This document shows, in pieces, positions 15,297-22,995 of a stretch of DNA of 64,000 bases. The notes under the pieces were generated by a model. The model was given only the letters and a program-made list of their open reading frames with translations. It had not been told where the DNA came from and ran no database searches. This DNA is from Micromonospora gifhornensis (GTDB lineage: Bacteria; Actinomycetota; Actinomycetes; Mycobacteriales; Micromonosporaceae). The position numbers were made by a program, and so were the translations under genes. The number at the start of each line of letters is the position of its first letter. The first letter of the stretch is position 1. The stretch lies in the NCBI RefSeq assembly GCF_016863515.1, contig NZ_BOPA01000011.1, positions 124,001-188,000 on the forward strand, written 5' to 3'.

Positions 15297-16391
15297 ATGC
15301 CGCCTTCCCCGCCGTCACCCCGTCCCACCCTGTTACCCGGGCTCAGCCGTCTCTGGCGCGACCGGCACACCCTGCAACTCGGGCTCGACCAGGAACGGGC
15401 CGTCCTCGTGGAGATCGCGGACCCGAGGACCGCCGGGCTGCTCGACCTGCTCGACGGCACGCACAGCGAACGGCAGGTGCTGACCGGGGCCGGCGCCCGG
15501 ACGGAGTACGCCCGCACCCTGCTCGACGCCCTTCGTGCTGCCGGCCTGGTGGTCCCCCTGCACACGCTGGTGCCCCGCGAGCTCACCGGGCCGCGCCGGG
15601 CCCGGCTGGTCACCGAGGCCGCCGCGCTGGCGCTCGCCGCCGCCCGACTTCCCGGCACCCCCGCCCAGGTGCTCCGTCGCCGACTGGCCAGCCGGGTCAC
15701 GGTCACCGGCGTCGGCCCGCTCGGTGCCGCCATCGCCGTCGCCCTGGCCCAGGCCGGCGTCGGCCACGTCCATCCCGACCTGCCCGGCTGCGTCCGACCG
15801 ATCGACCTGGTCGGCAGCGGCATCACGGCTGGCGAGATCGGCCGTCCACTCGGCCGGGCGGTCCAGGCCGCCGTGGCCCGGTCGGCACCCGGCACCGGCA
15901 CCAGCGCGCTGCGCCGACCACGACCCGACCTGGTGATCCAGTTGGGCGCCGACCGGCCTGCCGCGCTCCTGGCCGCCGGCCACGCCCAACGGCGACAGCC
16001 GCACCTGATGGTCGACCTTCGGGAAGGTGTCCCGGTGATCGGGCCGCTGGTCCGGCCGCCCGACGGGCCCTGCCTGGGCTGCCTCGACCTGCACCGCACC
16101 GACCGCGACCCCGACTGGCCGGCGCTGGCCGCCCAACTGGCCAGCCGCCCGGCCGCACCGAGTGGCGCGGCGAGCATCCTGCTGGCGGCCACCGCGTTCG
16201 CGGTGGGCGAGGCGCTGCACCAGCTGGACGGCGGCACCCCGGAGACCCTCGGCGCAGCGATCGAGATCGCGTCCCCGGGCAGTCTGCGACGTCGCCACTG
16301 GCCGCCGCACCCCCGCTGCGGATGCTCGCGCACCCGGACGTCCGGTGGCCAGCCCGGCCGCACGGCAGCAACGAGGGTGCAGAGTCAGTAA
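15297..16391 (+). CDS. ThiF/E1-like protein resembling TOMM cyclodehydratase partner proteins
   Basis: The 364-residue protein has an N-terminal region of about 100 residues with a winged-helix look (LLDLLDGTHSERQVLTGAG). A Rossmann-like segment follows (RVTVTGVGPLGAAIAVALAQ, nucleotide loop GVGPLG), and the C-terminal half carries CLGCLDLHRTDRDPDWPAL. The CxxC there and the CGC near the C-terminus could form the zinc site of E1-like enzymes. Proteins of this look are annotated as ThiF family or bacteriocin cyclodehydratase-domain (TIGR03882-like). No YcaO, dehydrogenase or precursor peptide is nearby, so a RiPP role is not supported. The start at 15297 lacks a ribosome binding site. The next gene, an ABC1 kinase, starts 10 nt later. 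Confidence 0.7.
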   Translation: MPPSPPSPRPTLLPGLSRLWRDRHTLQLGLDQERAVLVEIADPRTAGLLDLLDGTHSERQVLTGAGARTEYARTLLDALRAAGLVVPLHTLVPRELTGPRRARLVTEAAALALAAARLPGTPAQVLRRRLASRVTVTGVGPLGAAIAVALAQAGVGHVHPDLPGCVRPIDLVGSGITAGEIGRPLGRAVQAAVARSAPGTGTSALRRPRPDLVIQLGADRPAALLAAGHAQRRQPHLMVDLREGVPVIGPLVRPPDGPCLGCLDLHRTDRDPDWPALAAQLASRPAAPSGAASILLAATAFAVGEALHQLDGGTPETLGAAIEIASPGSLRRRHWPPHPRCGCSRTRTSGGQPGRTAATRVQSQ

Positions 16392-16401
16392 CAATGGCCA
16401 G

Positions 16402-17730
16402 GTGACCGACATCCCGCGCCGCGCCGTCTCCCGGACCGCCAAGCTCGCCGCTCTGCCGCTCGGCTTCGCCGGTCGGACCGTCCTCGGCATGGGAAAGCGC
16501 GTCACCGGGCTCGCCTCCGACGTGATCTCGGCGGAGATCCAGCAGCGCACCGCCGAGCAGCTGTTCAGCGTCCTCGGCCAGCTCAAGGGCGGGGCGATGA
16601 AGTTCGGTCAGGCGCTGTCGGTCTTCGAGGCCGCGCTGCCGGAGGAGGTCGCCGCGCCGTACCGGCAGGCCCTGACCAAGCTCCAGGAGGCCGCGCCACC
16701 GCTGCCGGCCGCCAGCGTGCACCGGGTGTTGGCCGAGCAGCTCGGCCCGGCCTGGCGAGACCGCTTCGACAGCTTCGACGACTCGCCGGCCGCGGCGGCC
16801 AGCATCGGTCAGGTGCACCGCGCGGTGTGGCGGATGCCGGACGACACGACCCGCGACGTCGCCGTCAAGATCCAGTATCCGGGCGCCGGTGACGCCCTGC
16901 TCGGCGACCTCAAGCAGCTCTCCCGACTGGGTGGGATGTTCCGGGCCATCCAGCCGGGGCTGGACATCAAGCCGCTGCTTACCGAGTTGCGCGAGCGGAT
17001 CACCGAGGAGCTGGACTACGAGCTGGAAGCGGAGTCGCAACGGGCCTTCGCCACTGCGTACGCGGACGACTCCGAGATCTACGTGCCGACGGTGTTCTCC
17101 GCCTCACCCCGGGTCCTGGTCACCGAGTGGGTGGAGGGCACGCCGCTGGCGGACATCATCCGCGAGGGCAGCGAGCAGCAACGCGACGAGGCGGGTCGGC
17201 TGATGGCCACCCTGCACCTGTCGGCCCCGATGCGGGCCGGGCTGCTGCACGCCGATCCTCATCCGGGCAACTTCCGGCTGCTGCCGGACGGTCGGCTCGC
17301 GGTGATCGACTTCGGTGCGGTGGCGCGGATGCCGGAGGGAACCCCGGAACCGATCGGTCGCATCGCGGGGCTTGCCCTGCGTGGCGACGCCGACAAGGTG
17401 GTGGCCGGCCTGCGGGCCGAGGGCTTCGTCAGCACCGACGCTCCAGTCGACGGTCAGGCGTTGCTGGATTTCCTGCGCCCGATGCTCGAACCGATCGCCA
17501 CCGACGAATTCCGGTTCACCCGGGCCTGGCTGCGGGCCGAGGCCGCCCGGCTGGCGAATCCGCGCTCACCTGCGTACCAGTTCAGTCGGCAGCTCAACCT
17601 GCCGCCGTCGTACCTGCTCATCCACCGGGTGACGCTCGGGTCGATCGGCGTGCTGTGCCAACTGGAGGCCAAGGCGCCGTACCGCGGCATCATGGAACGC
17701 TGGCTGCCCGGCTTCGCGGCGGTCAGCTGA
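16402..17730 (+). CDS. ABC1/AarF (UbiB) family atypical kinase
   Basis: The 442-residue protein has all UbiB-family hallmarks. The KxGQ-type motif is in GGAMKFGQALSVFEAALPEE, the A-rich nucleotide loop AAAASIGQVHRA, the ATP lysine AVKIQYP, the catalytic segment HADPHPGNF and the metal-binding DFG in VIDFGAVARMP. Family members bind or hydrolyse ATP to support lipid-soluble cofactor metabolism; actinobacteria make menaquinone rather than ubiquinone, so the exact role is open. The GTG start lies 10 nt after the ThiF-like stop, suggesting co-transcription. In M. tuberculosis the ABC1 gene likewise precedes whiB7 (from memory). Confidence 0.9.
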   Translation: MTDIPRRAVSRTAKLAALPLGFAGRTVLGMGKRVTGLASDVISAEIQQRTAEQLFSVLGQLKGGAMKFGQALSVFEAALPEEVAAPYRQALTKLQEAAPPLPAASVHRVLAEQLGPAWRDRFDSFDDSPAAAASIGQVHRAVWRMPDDTTRDVAVKIQYPGAGDALLGDLKQLSRLGGMFRAIQPGLDIKPLLTELRERITEELDYELEAESQRAFATAYADDSEIYVPTVFSASPRVLVTEWVEGTPLADIIREGSEQQRDEAGRLMATLHLSAPMRAGLLHADPHPGNFRLLPDGRLAVIDFGAVARMPEGTPEPIGRIAGLALRGDADKVVAGLRAEGFVSTDAPVDGQALLDFLRPMLEPIATDEFRFTRAWLRAEAARLANPRSPAYQFSRQLNLPPSYLLIHRVTLGSIGVLCQLEAKAPYRGIMERWLPGFAAVS

Positions 17731-17748
17731 CCCCCTGCGCACACACGT

Positions 17749-17784
17749 CGGCGGGCGAGGACCTTCTCAGGTCCTCGCCCGCCG
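17749..17784. terminator. Bidirectional terminator between convergent units
   Basis: A perfect 16-bp stem (CGGCGGGCGAGGACCT and complement) with a TCTC loop lies 18 bp after the ABC1 kinase stop. On the other side it is 15 bp after the stop of the small reverse-strand gene. Confidence 0.8.
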
Positions 17785-17799
17785 GTTCGGTGCCTGGTA

Positions 17800-17949
17800 C
17801 TACAGGACGCCCAGTTCGCGGGCCGACCGGGTGCGGCTGGCCATGGCGACGGTACGGGCGGATCGGGTTGCCTCAGTGCTCGTGGTGGTGCGACCGGCCT
17901 GAGGCCGGAGCATTCGAGCCCTCGACAACGCTTCGTTGAGTAGTTGCAT
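17800..17949 (-). CDS. Small conserved-looking protein MQLLNEALSRARM
   Basis: This 49-residue reading frame starts at an ATG with GGAG at 8-nt spacing. The N-terminal MQLLNEALSRARM segment resembles a family of short basic proteins found widely in actinobacteria, recalled without a search. The remainder is Arg/Thr/Ser-rich and ends in ARELGVL. An in-frame ATG at 17979 would add MLHLLSGVTE but has poorer spacing. It lies 91 bp downstream of whiB7 on the same strand and may be part of the WhiB7 transcript. Function is unknown. Confidence 0.5.
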   Translation of the reverse strand: MQLLNEALSRARMLRPQAGRTTTSTEATRSARTVAMASRTRSARELGVL

Positions 17950-18040
17950 CTCGGTGACTCCGCTCAGCAGGTGCAGCATGGATTTCGGCTTTCTCTCGGC
18001 CGGTGTGACACCGGCGGTACGGGTGCGGTTCGGGAACATG

Positions 18041-18406
18041 TCAGGCCGCCAGCCGGACGGCGTTGCGCGAGGTGGTAAGGCCGTTGGCCGCCAATCGCGC
18101 CTCGGCCTCGACCCGCAGTGCGGCGTCACGGGCGAGGTCCTCCTTGCGCGGACGGCCACGGGGCCGCTTGCGCGGGACGACCGCGCCACGCTCGAAGATC
18201 TCGCCACCCCAGACGCCCCAGGGCTCGGCCCGCTCGACCGCGCCGGCGAGGCACTCGACCCGCAGCGGGCAGTCCCCGCAGAGCGTCTTGGCCACGTCCA
18301 GGTCGGTGGGTGAGTCGGAGAACCACAGGTCGGGGTCGAACTTCCGGCAGGGCAGGTTCGCCTCGATCTCGACGTTCAGGTCGAGCGGGGCCAACGCCAG
18401 ACTCAT
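18041..18406 (-). CDS. whiB7: WhiB7-type iron-sulfur transcription factor with AT-hook
   Basis: The 121-residue protein has the four WhiB cysteines C20, C43, C46 and C52 (LPCRKF, then LCGDCPLRVEC) that hold a [4Fe-4S] cluster. The GVWGGE turn is at 64-69, and a C-terminal AT-hook is in RKRPRGRPRKED (about 79-90). The AT-hook separates WhiB7/WblC from other Wbl proteins. By family it binds the housekeeping sigma factor and activates intrinsic antibiotic-resistance genes and itself. Context agrees: it is followed upstream by uvrD2 as in mycobacteria. Expression appears controlled by a WhiB7-like promoter and an attenuator leader (see 18471-18957). Confidence 0.93.
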   Translation of the reverse strand: MSLALAPLDLNVEIEANLPCRKFDPDLWFSDSPTDLDVAKTLCGDCPLRVECLAGAVERAEPWGVWGGEIFERGAVVPRKRPRGRPRKEDLARDAALRVEAEARLAANGLTTSRNAVRLAA

Positions 18407-18470
18407 CTCCCGGTCACCTCTCTCTCATCTCGATCTCGTGGATCGCTGGTCCGACGTACTTCGGCGGTGC

Positions 18471-18516
18471 AAAAAAACTGAGGCCGCGGATCCCGGTATG
18501 CGGGTTCCGCGGCCTC
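18471..18516 (-). terminator. Attenuator terminator ahead of whiB7
   Basis: On the reverse strand an 11-bp stem (GAGGCCGCGGA with its complement) is extended by 4 more pairs around a CATAC loop and followed, 3 nt later, by seven T residues. It is a textbook intrinsic terminator but lies 64 bp upstream of the whiB7 start, inside its leader. Confidence 0.9.
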
Positions 18517-18573
18517 GAGGTGAGCCGGTGGTCTGATGGTCAGACCGGTCTACCTCGAGGTGGAACACCGCGG
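18507..18573 (-). promoter_or_regulatory. Antiterminator pairing region of the whiB7 leader
   Basis: The segment 18552-18573, inside the last codons of the upstream ORF, contains ACCTCGAGG and CCGCGG. These are complementary to 18507-18521 (CCGCGG, CCTCGAGGT), which includes the 5' arm of the terminator. The two foldings are mutually exclusive. A further 7-bp stem (GGTCTGA/TCAGACC, 18531-18547) spans the uORF stop. Confidence 0.65.
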
Positions 18574-18827
18574 ACGTCCATCCGCTTGACGGCGCCATCG
18601 ACGCCCTTGCCCGTGAAGCCACTGGTCCCCTGGAGCCCACGCTGGGTCGGTGCGAGGATCAGCTCGGCCTGAACCTCGACCCGGTGCACCTGCGGAGCCC
18701 ACGGTCGCGCGGCGGCGACGCTAGCCCGACCGACCGACAGTGGTGCCGCGGTCAGAGTCAGGGCAGCCGACAGCGGAGCGACGGCAACGGGCAGCGCCGT
18801 CGGACGCTTGTTGATGTAGCTCTCCAT
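18540..18827 (-). CDS. Upstream ORF in the whiB7 leader (95 codons)
   Basis: The frame starts at ATG after AAAGGAGG at 8-nt spacing, the strongest ribosome binding site in this part of the window. The peptide begins MESYINKRPTALPVAVAPLS and ends PPRGRPV. It has no recognised domain; the N-terminal half is Ala/Leu/Pro-rich. Its stop is 24 bp before the attenuator stem. By position it is the whiB7/wblC uORF known in mycobacteria and Streptomyces, whose translation state sets termination. Its length leaves open that the peptide itself matters. Confidence 0.65.
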   Translation of the reverse strand: MESYINKRPTALPVAVAPLSAALTLTAAPLSVGRASVAAARPWAPQVHRVEVQAELILAPTQRGLQGTSGFTGKGVDGAVKRMDVRGVPPRGRPV

Positions 18828-18918
18828 CGGGGCCACCTCCTTTGACGTTCACTCGTAATCGACTCGGACATTCCCCGGTTGAGCAGCCCGAACAGGGCCC
18901 CCTTCGAGGTGTGTTCTG

Positions 18919-18957
18919 AGGCTATGCCCGCCGACCGCGCGAGGGCAAACGAATTAA
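18919..18957 (-). promoter_or_regulatory. Probable WhiB7-autoregulated promoter
   Basis: On the reverse strand -35 TTGCCC (18943-18948) and -10 TAGCCT (18919-18924) are separated by 18 nt. TTAATT (18952-18957) lies exactly 3 bp upstream of the -35. An AT-rich element at that distance is the known hallmark of WhiB7-dependent promoters. Transcription would start near 18912, about 85 nt before the uORF. Confidence 0.65.
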
Positions 18958-18978
18958 CGGCCAGATTCAAAAAGTTTT

Positions 18979-21117
18979 CTAGGGGCAGATTTCGTCGACT
19001 GCCGCGCCCTTCACCAGCGCCAGCACCGCCTCGCCGTAGAGGCCCAACTTGCGGGGACCGATGCCGGCGATGGCGACGAGTTCCTCGGCCCGGCCCGGCC
19101 GACGTTCGGCGAGCGCGACGAGCGTGGCGTCGGTGAAGACGACGTAGGCGGGCACCTTCTGCGTCTGCGCCACCCGGGATCGCCACTCGCGGAGCCGCTC
19201 GTGCAGTTCATCGTCGATATCGGAGGGACAGGTCGCGCACCGCCCGAGCTTGCGGTCGGGCCCGGCGAGCAGGGTCGTGCCGCAGATCCGACAGGAGACG
19301 ATCCGGTTGGCGCGCCGCTGCGTGCCGGGGGCCGGTCGGGTGCCACCGGCCCGTTCCGCCGTACCGGACGCCGACAGTTGGGGCAGGAAACGGCAGGGCC
19401 GCCGGGCCCGTCCGCCCGGCGAGCGGGCCGAGGCGTACGACAACCAGAGCCACTGGCGAGCCCGGGTGATGCCGACGTAGAGCAGCCGCCGCTCCTCCTC
19501 GACCTGCTCGGCGGTACGGGCGTACGTGGTGGGCAGGGTGCCTTCGGCCAGGCCGACCAGGAACACCGCGTCCCACTCCAGCCCCTTGGCGGAGTGCAGG
19601 GAGGCCAGGGTGACCCCGTCCACGGTCGGCGCGTGCTGCTGTGCGGCCCGTCGGGCCAACTCGTCGGTGAAATCGGCGAGGGTGACCGGACGCTCGACGG
19701 TGGCCGCCGCACCGAGCGGCATCAACTGCGGGGTGGCCGCGTACTCCTCGGCGAGTTGGACCAGCGCGGCGAGCGCCTCCCAGCGCTCCCGGGCGGCACC
19801 ACCGGGCGGGGGCGAGTCGGGTGCCCAGCCGACCGCGCCCAGCGCCTCGATGACCGCCGCCGCCAACGGCGTCTCGCCGGGGATCGACCGGGTGGCCGCG
19901 CGCATCGCCACCATCGCCTGGCGCACCTCGGGCCGTTCGAAGAACCGGTCGGCCCCCTGCACCACGTACGGCACGCCCGACTCGGCGAGCGCCTTCTCGT
20001 ACGCCTCGGACTGGGCGTTGGTGCGGAACAGCACCGCGATCTCGTGGGCCGGGGTGCCGGCGTCGACCAGGGCCCGGCAGCGCGCCGCCACGGCGTTTGC
20101 CTCGGCCGCCTCGTCGGTGAAGATCCGCACCTCGGGTGCGGGGCCGGCGGGGCGCTGGCCGACCAGTTCCAGCCGCAACCGCGCCTCGGTGCCCCGCGCC
20201 TGCGAGATGACCGCGTTGGCCAGACCGACCACCTGCGGGGTGGACCGGTAGTCACGGACCAACCGGACCACTGTCGCGCCGCGGTGCCGGCGCGGGAAGT
20301 CGACCAGGTACGACGACGTCGCCCCGGTGAACGAGTAGATCGTCTGGCTGGCGTCACCGACCACTGTCACGTCGTCCCGGCCGCCCAGCCAGGCGTCCAG
20401 CAGCCGCTGCTGCAACGGGTTGACGTCCTGGTACTCGTCGACGACGAAGTGCCGGTACTGGTTGCGGACCTGCTCGGCGACGTCCGCGTGCTCCTCGATG
20501 CCCCAGACCGCGGCCCGCAGCACGTCCTCGAAGTCGATCACCCCGGTGGTCCGCTTGAGCTTCTCGTACGCGGCGAAGACCTCGGCCACCTTCACCGGCT
20601 CGTGCGGTGTCTCACGCAGCGCCTTGGCCGCGGCCACCACGTACTCCCCCGGCTCGACCAGGCAGGACTTGGCCCACTCGATCTCACCGGCGAGGTCACG
20701 GGCGGCGGTCCGGTCGGCGCGCAGGCCGGCCCGGGCGGCAGCGAGGGTGACCAGGCGGACCTTGCTGTCCAGCAGTTCGGGCATGGCCCGCCCGTCGAGC
20801 AGCCGGGGCGCGAAGTAGCGCACCTGGCGCAGCGCCGCCGCGTGGAAGGTACGGGCCTGCACCCCGGCCACGCCCAGCTGAGCGAGCCGGTGTCGCAACT
20901 CGGCCGCGGCCCGGGCGGTGAAGGTGACCGCGAGCACGTGTCGGGCCGAGATCTCACCTGTCAACGCCCGGTACGCGATCCGCGACGTGACCGCCCGGGT
21001 CTTGCCGGTGCCGGCACCGGCAAGTACGCAGACCGGCCCGGCGGGGGCGGTGACCGCCGAGCGTTGCTCCGGGTCGAGACCGGCGAGCACGCGTTCAGAC
21101 GGGGAGTTGACCACCAC
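18979..21117 (-). CDS. uvrD2: ATP-dependent DNA helicase UvrD2 with HRDC domain
   Basis: This is a 712-residue SF1A helicase. Walker A is AGAGTGKT near residue 34, Walker B/motif II is VVDEYQDVNPLQ, motif III is VVGDASQTIYSF and motif VI is YVGITRARQWLWLS. Between the motor and the C-terminus is a cysteine cluster (CRICGTTLLAGPDRKLGRC, ATCP), which is probably a four-cysteine zinc site. The last 80 residues form an HRDC domain (AELVAIAGIGPRKLGLYG-like). This order identifies UvrD2. It acts as a 3'-5' helicase in DNA repair. The GTG start at 21117 lies 12 residues before the Q-motif region. In mycobacteria it flanks whiB7 and mrx1, as here. Confidence 0.94.
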   Translation of the reverse strand: MVVNSPSERVLAGLDPEQRSAVTAPAGPVCVLAGAGTGKTRAVTSRIAYRALTGEISARHVLAVTFTARAAAELRHRLAQLGVAGVQARTFHAAALRQVRYFAPRLLDGRAMPELLDSKVRLVTLAAARAGLRADRTAARDLAGEIEWAKSCLVEPGEYVVAAAKALRETPHEPVKVAEVFAAYEKLKRTTGVIDFEDVLRAAVWGIEEHADVAEQVRNQYRHFVVDEYQDVNPLQQRLLDAWLGGRDDVTVVGDASQTIYSFTGATSSYLVDFPRRHRGATVVRLVRDYRSTPQVVGLANAVISQARGTEARLRLELVGQRPAGPAPEVRIFTDEAAEANAVAARCRALVDAGTPAHEIAVLFRTNAQSEAYEKALAESGVPYVVQGADRFFERPEVRQAMVAMRAATRSIPGETPLAAAVIEALGAVGWAPDSPPPGGAARERWEALAALVQLAEEYAATPQLMPLGAAATVERPVTLADFTDELARRAAQQHAPTVDGVTLASLHSAKGLEWDAVFLVGLAEGTLPTTYARTAEQVEEERRLLYVGITRARQWLWLSYASARSPGGRARRPCRFLPQLSASGTAERAGGTRPAPGTQRRANRIVSCRICGTTLLAGPDRKLGRCATCPSDIDDELHERLREWRSRVAQTQKVPAYVVFTDATLVALAERRPGRAEELVAIAGIGPRKLGLYGEAVLALVKGAAVDEICP

Positions 21118-21209
21118 AACGGGGAATTGTCTCAGCTGCCCCGGACGTTGCAGCGGATAGCCCGAGCCTGGTCAGCGACCGGCCGGGCCCGACGTGGGAG
21201 GATCTGACC

Positions 21210-21452
21210 ATGCTGACGATGTACTCGACGCCCTGGTGCGGCTACTGCCACCGGCTGAAGTCGCAGCTCGACCGGGAGGGGATCGCCTACCAGGTGGTCG
21301 ACATCGAGCAGGATCCGGCTGCCGCCGACTTCGTGATGAGCGTCAACGGCGGTAACCAGACCGTCCCCACGCTGCGTTTCGCCGACGGCAGCGCGCTGAC
21401 CAACCCGTCGATCGTCCAGGTCAAGCAGCACCTGGCCGGCATCGCCGCCTGA
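21210..21452 (+). CDS. mrx1: Mycoredoxin-1 (glutaredoxin-like)
   Basis: The 80-residue thioredoxin-fold protein has the active site CGYC (C10, C13) in YSTPWCGYCHRLK, the cis-proline region QTVPTLRF and the C-terminal helix VKQHLAGIAA. Length and active site fit mycoredoxin, which reduces mycothiol mixed disulfides using N-terminal Cys nucleophile C10. The mycothiol deacetylase mshB is also in this window, so the cell makes the partner thiol. Divergent from uvrD2 with a 92-bp spacer. Confidence 0.92.
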   Translation: MLTMYSTPWCGYCHRLKSQLDREGIAYQVVDIEQDPAAADFVMSVNGGNQTVPTLRFADGSALTNPSIVQVKQHLAGIAA

Positions 21453-21476
21453 CGACGATCGCCTCCTGACAACGCC

Positions 21477-21513
21477 AGTGGCGGTCCACCCCGGCGCGGG
21501 GTGGACCGCCACT
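21477..21513. terminator. Bidirectional terminator between mrx1 and the M14 gene
   Basis: A perfect 16-bp stem with arms AGTGGCGGTCCACCCC and complement encloses a 5-nt loop. It lies 24 bp after mrx1 and 22 bp after the convergent peptidase stop. Confidence 0.85.
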
Positions 21514-21534
21514 GCTGTCAGTCAGTACGAAGGA

Positions 21535-22659
21535 TCAGAAGTCACACTGGTTCGGGAACGCGATGCAGGTGGTGATGGTGGCACCCCGCTTCGGGAGCTC
21601 GCCGTACCGGTCGGCGTCCACGTTCGCCAGCGTGCCGTCGCTCATCGCGTTGATGATGCCCCAGAGGCCGTTGACGTTCTGCTTGATGAGGTAGCCACCG
21701 CTCTTCTGGCCGATGCCGCCGCGCGACTCGAAGAACATCGCGTTGCTGCGCCAGTTGGCGTACTCACCACGCGGGCCGGGGCCGTTGAGCATGGCGGCCG
21801 AGACGACGCCCTCGGGGATGTTGATGTACGGGTAGAGGGTGGTCTCGACCACGCCGCTCTTGTTGGCGGCGTCCGCAGCCGCGACGCCCATCCGGCGGAC
21901 GGTGTCCCACTGGCTCTGGGTGAGCATGCCGGGGTCGAGCGAGATGCCCACCGAGAAGGTGGTCATCTTGTCGGTCTCGTCGCCGACGTAGTACGTGCCC
22001 TGGTGGTGCAGGTCGATCATGTGGTGCGGCTTGAAGTCGGCCCAGGCGTACCAGAACTGCTGCGACTCGACGGCGCGGTACTGGGTGTAGCTGGTGAAGT
22101 TCCGCTCGGTCAGCGGAGCCTCGCCGCGGCTGGCCCGGACGCTGTTGATCTGGTCGAAGATCTGCCGGTCGACGCCCCAGTCACGGTTGAGGTCGATGCG
22201 GTGGACGCTGTCCTGGCGGCGGTACTCCTCGAAACCATCCGGGTTGTAGATCGGGATGATCGCGAAGCTGATGTTCTGCAGGACCTCCTGCGTCTTCTTC
22301 CCGCCGGACACCAGGGTCTTGAGGAAGTCCAGCGCGGCTTCGGCGCCGTAGGGCTCGTTGCCGTGGATCCGGCCCTGGATCCAGACCCGGGTCTCACCGG
22401 TGCCGATGAAGGCGATCTCCAGCGGACGGTCCCGGCCGCTGCGGCCGATCTCCTCGATCCGGAGGGCACCCTTGCTGCGGGCCGCGAGGGCGTGCATTTC
22501 GGCGGAGACCTCGGCGGCGCTGAGGATCGAGGAGCGGTTTACGGTCTCCTGACCCGGCGGGACGAACGGGCCGTTCGCGTTGGCCACCCCGGGCGCCACC
22601 ATGGGGGCGAGGAGTAGAGCGGCGATCAGGGCCACATGGCGGCGGCGTGGTCTGGTCAC
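21535..22659 (-). CDS. Secreted M14 family zinc carboxypeptidase
   Basis: The 374-residue protein starts at GTG with AAGGGA about 10 nt upstream, followed by a basic n-region (TRPRRRHV), a hydrophobic core (ALIAALLLAPMVAPG) and a probable cleavage site after ANA. The M14 zinc ligands are in RIHGNEPYG (HxxE) and the third His in IDLHHQGTYYVG. The catalytic Glu is probably in FFESRGGIGQKSG, and the substrate-binding NRDW (DLNRDWGVD) is present. It should act outside the cell as an exopeptidase on peptides or cell-wall stem peptides; specificity is unclear. The frame is open upstream to 22827, but that part has no signal peptide character. Confidence 0.88.
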   Translation of the reverse strand: MTRPRRRHVALIAALLLAPMVAPGVANANGPFVPPGQETVNRSSILSAAEVSAEMHALAARSKGALRIEEIGRSGRDRPLEIAFIGTGETRVWIQGRIHGNEPYGAEAALDFLKTLVSGGKKTQEVLQNISFAIIPIYNPDGFEEYRRQDSVHRIDLNRDWGVDRQIFDQINSVRASRGEAPLTERNFTSYTQYRAVESQQFWYAWADFKPHHMIDLHHQGTYYVGDETDKMTTFSVGISLDPGMLTQSQWDTVRRMGVAAADAANKSGVVETTLYPYINIPEGVVSAAMLNGPGPRGEYANWRSNAMFFESRGGIGQKSGGYLIKQNVNGLWGIINAMSDGTLANVDADRYGELPKRGATITTCIAFPNQCDF

Positions 22660-22995
22660 AGTTGTGACGTCCCTTCTGAGGTGTGGTGCGGCAGCGTCCA
22701 GCCGGACATCGTCGCGGCCCCCGTGCGCCTGTCGCGTCTGTCGCGCGACGTGCTGGCCTGGCTGCAACCTTCCGAGCGGAAGGCCGTGTGTGGTGATCAT
22801 TGAACGAGGGCTGTTTTCGCAGGTCAAGCACCAATGTCAAGTTCCGTCGAATGTGCAGGACGTGACCGTCGACACTCCATCGGATGTTCGGCGTCTGGAG
22901 GAGGGGTATCGGCCAGGGCCGCTGCAAGGTGGAGAAATGATCAGATCCCGGGGTTGGACCGGGTTCGCCGGAATGGCGGTGTCTGATCGGCGTGC
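22660..22995. other. 336-bp intergenic region without a gene
   Basis: Between two genes of the same strand. It should contain the promoter of the M14 gene and the end of the MFS transcript. GGCGGTG (22975) and CACCGCC (22997) give only a weak 7-bp stem. No RNA gene or reliable promoter was recognised. Confidence 0.4.

Noticed and set aside
15297..16391. RiPP (azole/azoline) biosynthetic cluster
   Set aside because: One ThiF/TOMM-like protein alone; no YcaO, dehydrogenase, protease, transporter or leader peptide around it.
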